Positions 56,701-57,241 of a stretch of 57,241 bases of DNA are shown one piece after another. The DNA is taken from assembly GCA_018698075.1 (NCBI GenBank), contig JABINT010000157.1:1-57241 (forward strand), given 5' to 3'. The notes beneath the pieces were generated by a model. That model made no database searches, was not told the DNA's origin, and saw only the letters and a list, made by a program, of their open reading frames with translations. Both the position numbers and the translations under genes were made by a program. Position 1 is the stretch's first letter. Each line of letters starts with the position of its first letter. The stretch is from Acidiferrobacteraceae bacterium. GTDB lineage: Bacteria; Pseudomonadota; Gammaproteobacteria; Arenicellales; UBA868.

Positions 56701-57180
56701 CTAACCTCTAACACGCCGCGCAGCGAAAAACTCCTGGAGTAATCGGGTGCTCTCGTCGCCGAGCACCCCAGCAGTGACCTCACACTGATGATTGACCAAC
56801 GGACTTTGCAACAGGTTAGCAATGCTGCCGACCGCACCGGCTTTCTCATCGCGCGCGCCAAAAACTACTCTACTAAGGCGCGCCTGCAAGATCGCGCCGG
56901 CACACATGAGACAGGGCTCGAGCGTTGCATAGAGCGTGGCTTCGGGTAACCGATAGTTACCGACCGTATTGCAGGCATCGCGCAGTGCCTGAATCTCGGC
57001 ATGCGCCGTGGGATCGTTTGAGCTAACCGGACAGTTATAACCTGCCCCAATCACTTCGTTATCGATTACGATAACCGCCCCAACCGGAACCTCGTTGTGG
57101 TCTGCTGCGGCCTGCGCCTGACGCAAGGCTTCACCCATCCAGTTCTCATCCGACACCACGTTCGTACCAGTTTCTCCCAC
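56701..57180 (-). CDS. tadA: tRNA-specific adenosine deaminase TadA
   Basis: 159 residues from GTG at 57180; ATG at 57138 and other GTGs are possible, and none has a clear ribosome-binding site. It converts A34 to inosine in tRNA-Arg(ACG). The zinc-dependent deaminase motifs are TAHAEIQAL (His and the catalytic Glu) and EPCLMCAGA (two Cys). EVPVGAVIV near the N-terminus and the AARRVRG tail are typical. It converges with the GlxA-type regulator. Confidence 0.95.
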   Translation of the reverse strand: MGETGTNVVSDENWMGEALRQAQAAADHNEVPVGAVIVIDNEVIGAGYNCPVSSNDPTAHAEIQALRDACNTVGNYRLPEATLYATLEPCLMCAGAILQARLSRVVFGARDEKAGAVGSIANLLQSPLVNHQCEVTAGVLGDESTRLLQEFFAARRVRG

Positions 57181-57205
57181 TCTATAGTGCCGCTGTTGTA
57201 AGTGT

Positions 57206-57235
57206 GGCAGGGACGATTGATCAGTCGTCCCTGCC
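57206..57235. terminator. Strong hairpin at the right window edge, possible terminator
   Basis: GGCAGGGACGA and TCGTCCCTGCC form a perfect 11-bp stem with an 8-base loop, just upstream of tadA. No clear U-tract on either strand. It may end the gene beyond the edge, whose identity is not visible. Confidence 0.5.
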
Positions 57236-57241
57236 GTTCCC

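Noticed and set aside
1-57241. CRISPR arrays, insertion sequences, integrases, prophage genes, toxin-antitoxin pairs.
   Set aside because: None seen. No regularly spaced repeats, transposase motifs or terminal inverted repeats were found by reading.

Overview
The window is a densely packed chromosomal segment that most resembles a free-living gammaproteobacterium with an LPS-bearing outer membrane. The evidence is the set of genes (lapA/lapB, hflD, ihfB, rlmE, hldD/hldE) and several conserved gammaproteobacterial gene orders: gyrA-pheA-hisC-tyrA-aroA-cmk-rpsA-ihfB-lapA-lapB; yhbY divergent from rlmE-ftsH-folP-glmM; tpiA-secG-tRNA-Leu; and a 14-gene nuo operon. I cannot place it more precisely without a phylogeny. 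I see no insertion sequence, prophage, integrase, CRISPR array or rRNA. Base composition looks even throughout by eye.

Layout by position. (1) 1-12277, all on the minus strand and therefore read from 12277 down: a surface-polysaccharide/LPS operon ugd-hldE-hldD-rmlB-rmlA-wzm-wzt-large glycosyltransferase-GT2, the last gene cut by the window edge. It makes UDP-glucuronate, heptose precursors and a dTDP-6-deoxy-sugar intermediate, and encodes an ABC-2 O-antigen-type exporter with a carbohydrate-reading domain on its ATPase. (2) 12369-12662: a lone secreted ComEA-like HhH protein with its own promoter and a strong terminator. (3) 12779-24418: lapB-lapA-ihfB-rpsA-cmk-aroA-tyrA-hisC-pheA and gyrA, covering LPS regulation, nucleoid, ribosome and aromatic amino acid synthesis. 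(4) 24630-38825: nuoA-N, the complete 14-subunit proton-pumping complex I, behind a clear sigma70-type promoter. (5) 38938-47318: a large methyltransferase protein inserted next to tRNA-Leu(GAG), then secG, tpiA, glmM, folP, ftsH, rlmE. (6) 47373-50616: yhbY and a TANGO2/NRDE-family gene on plus; hflD, a DUF192 gene and a GnnA-like oxidoreductase on minus. (7) 50814-57180: threonine aldolase, a fused indolepyruvate ferredoxin oxidoreductase, a GlxA-type AraC regulator, and tadA.

Most of the window is housekeeping. The most unusual content is a pair of related large proteins about 35 kb apart. The 1299-residue polysaccharide protein (819-4718) joins a decayed methyltransferase-like domain, a kinase-like segment, a beta-sandwich region, a coiled coil and two GT2 domains. 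The 668-residue protein next to tRNA-Leu (38938-40944) has the same N-terminal layout without the glycosyltransferases, but with an intact SAM-binding motif and a decayed kinase-like motif. Together with a Wzt carrying a C-terminal carbohydrate-binding domain, this suggests a split chain-end modification system resembling, but not the same as, WbdD/Wzt of E. coli O8/O9a. That functional reading is inference.

Limits: all domain assignments are by eye from motifs. Start codons were chosen from Shine-Dalgarno spacing and family alignments recalled from memory. No homology search was run.
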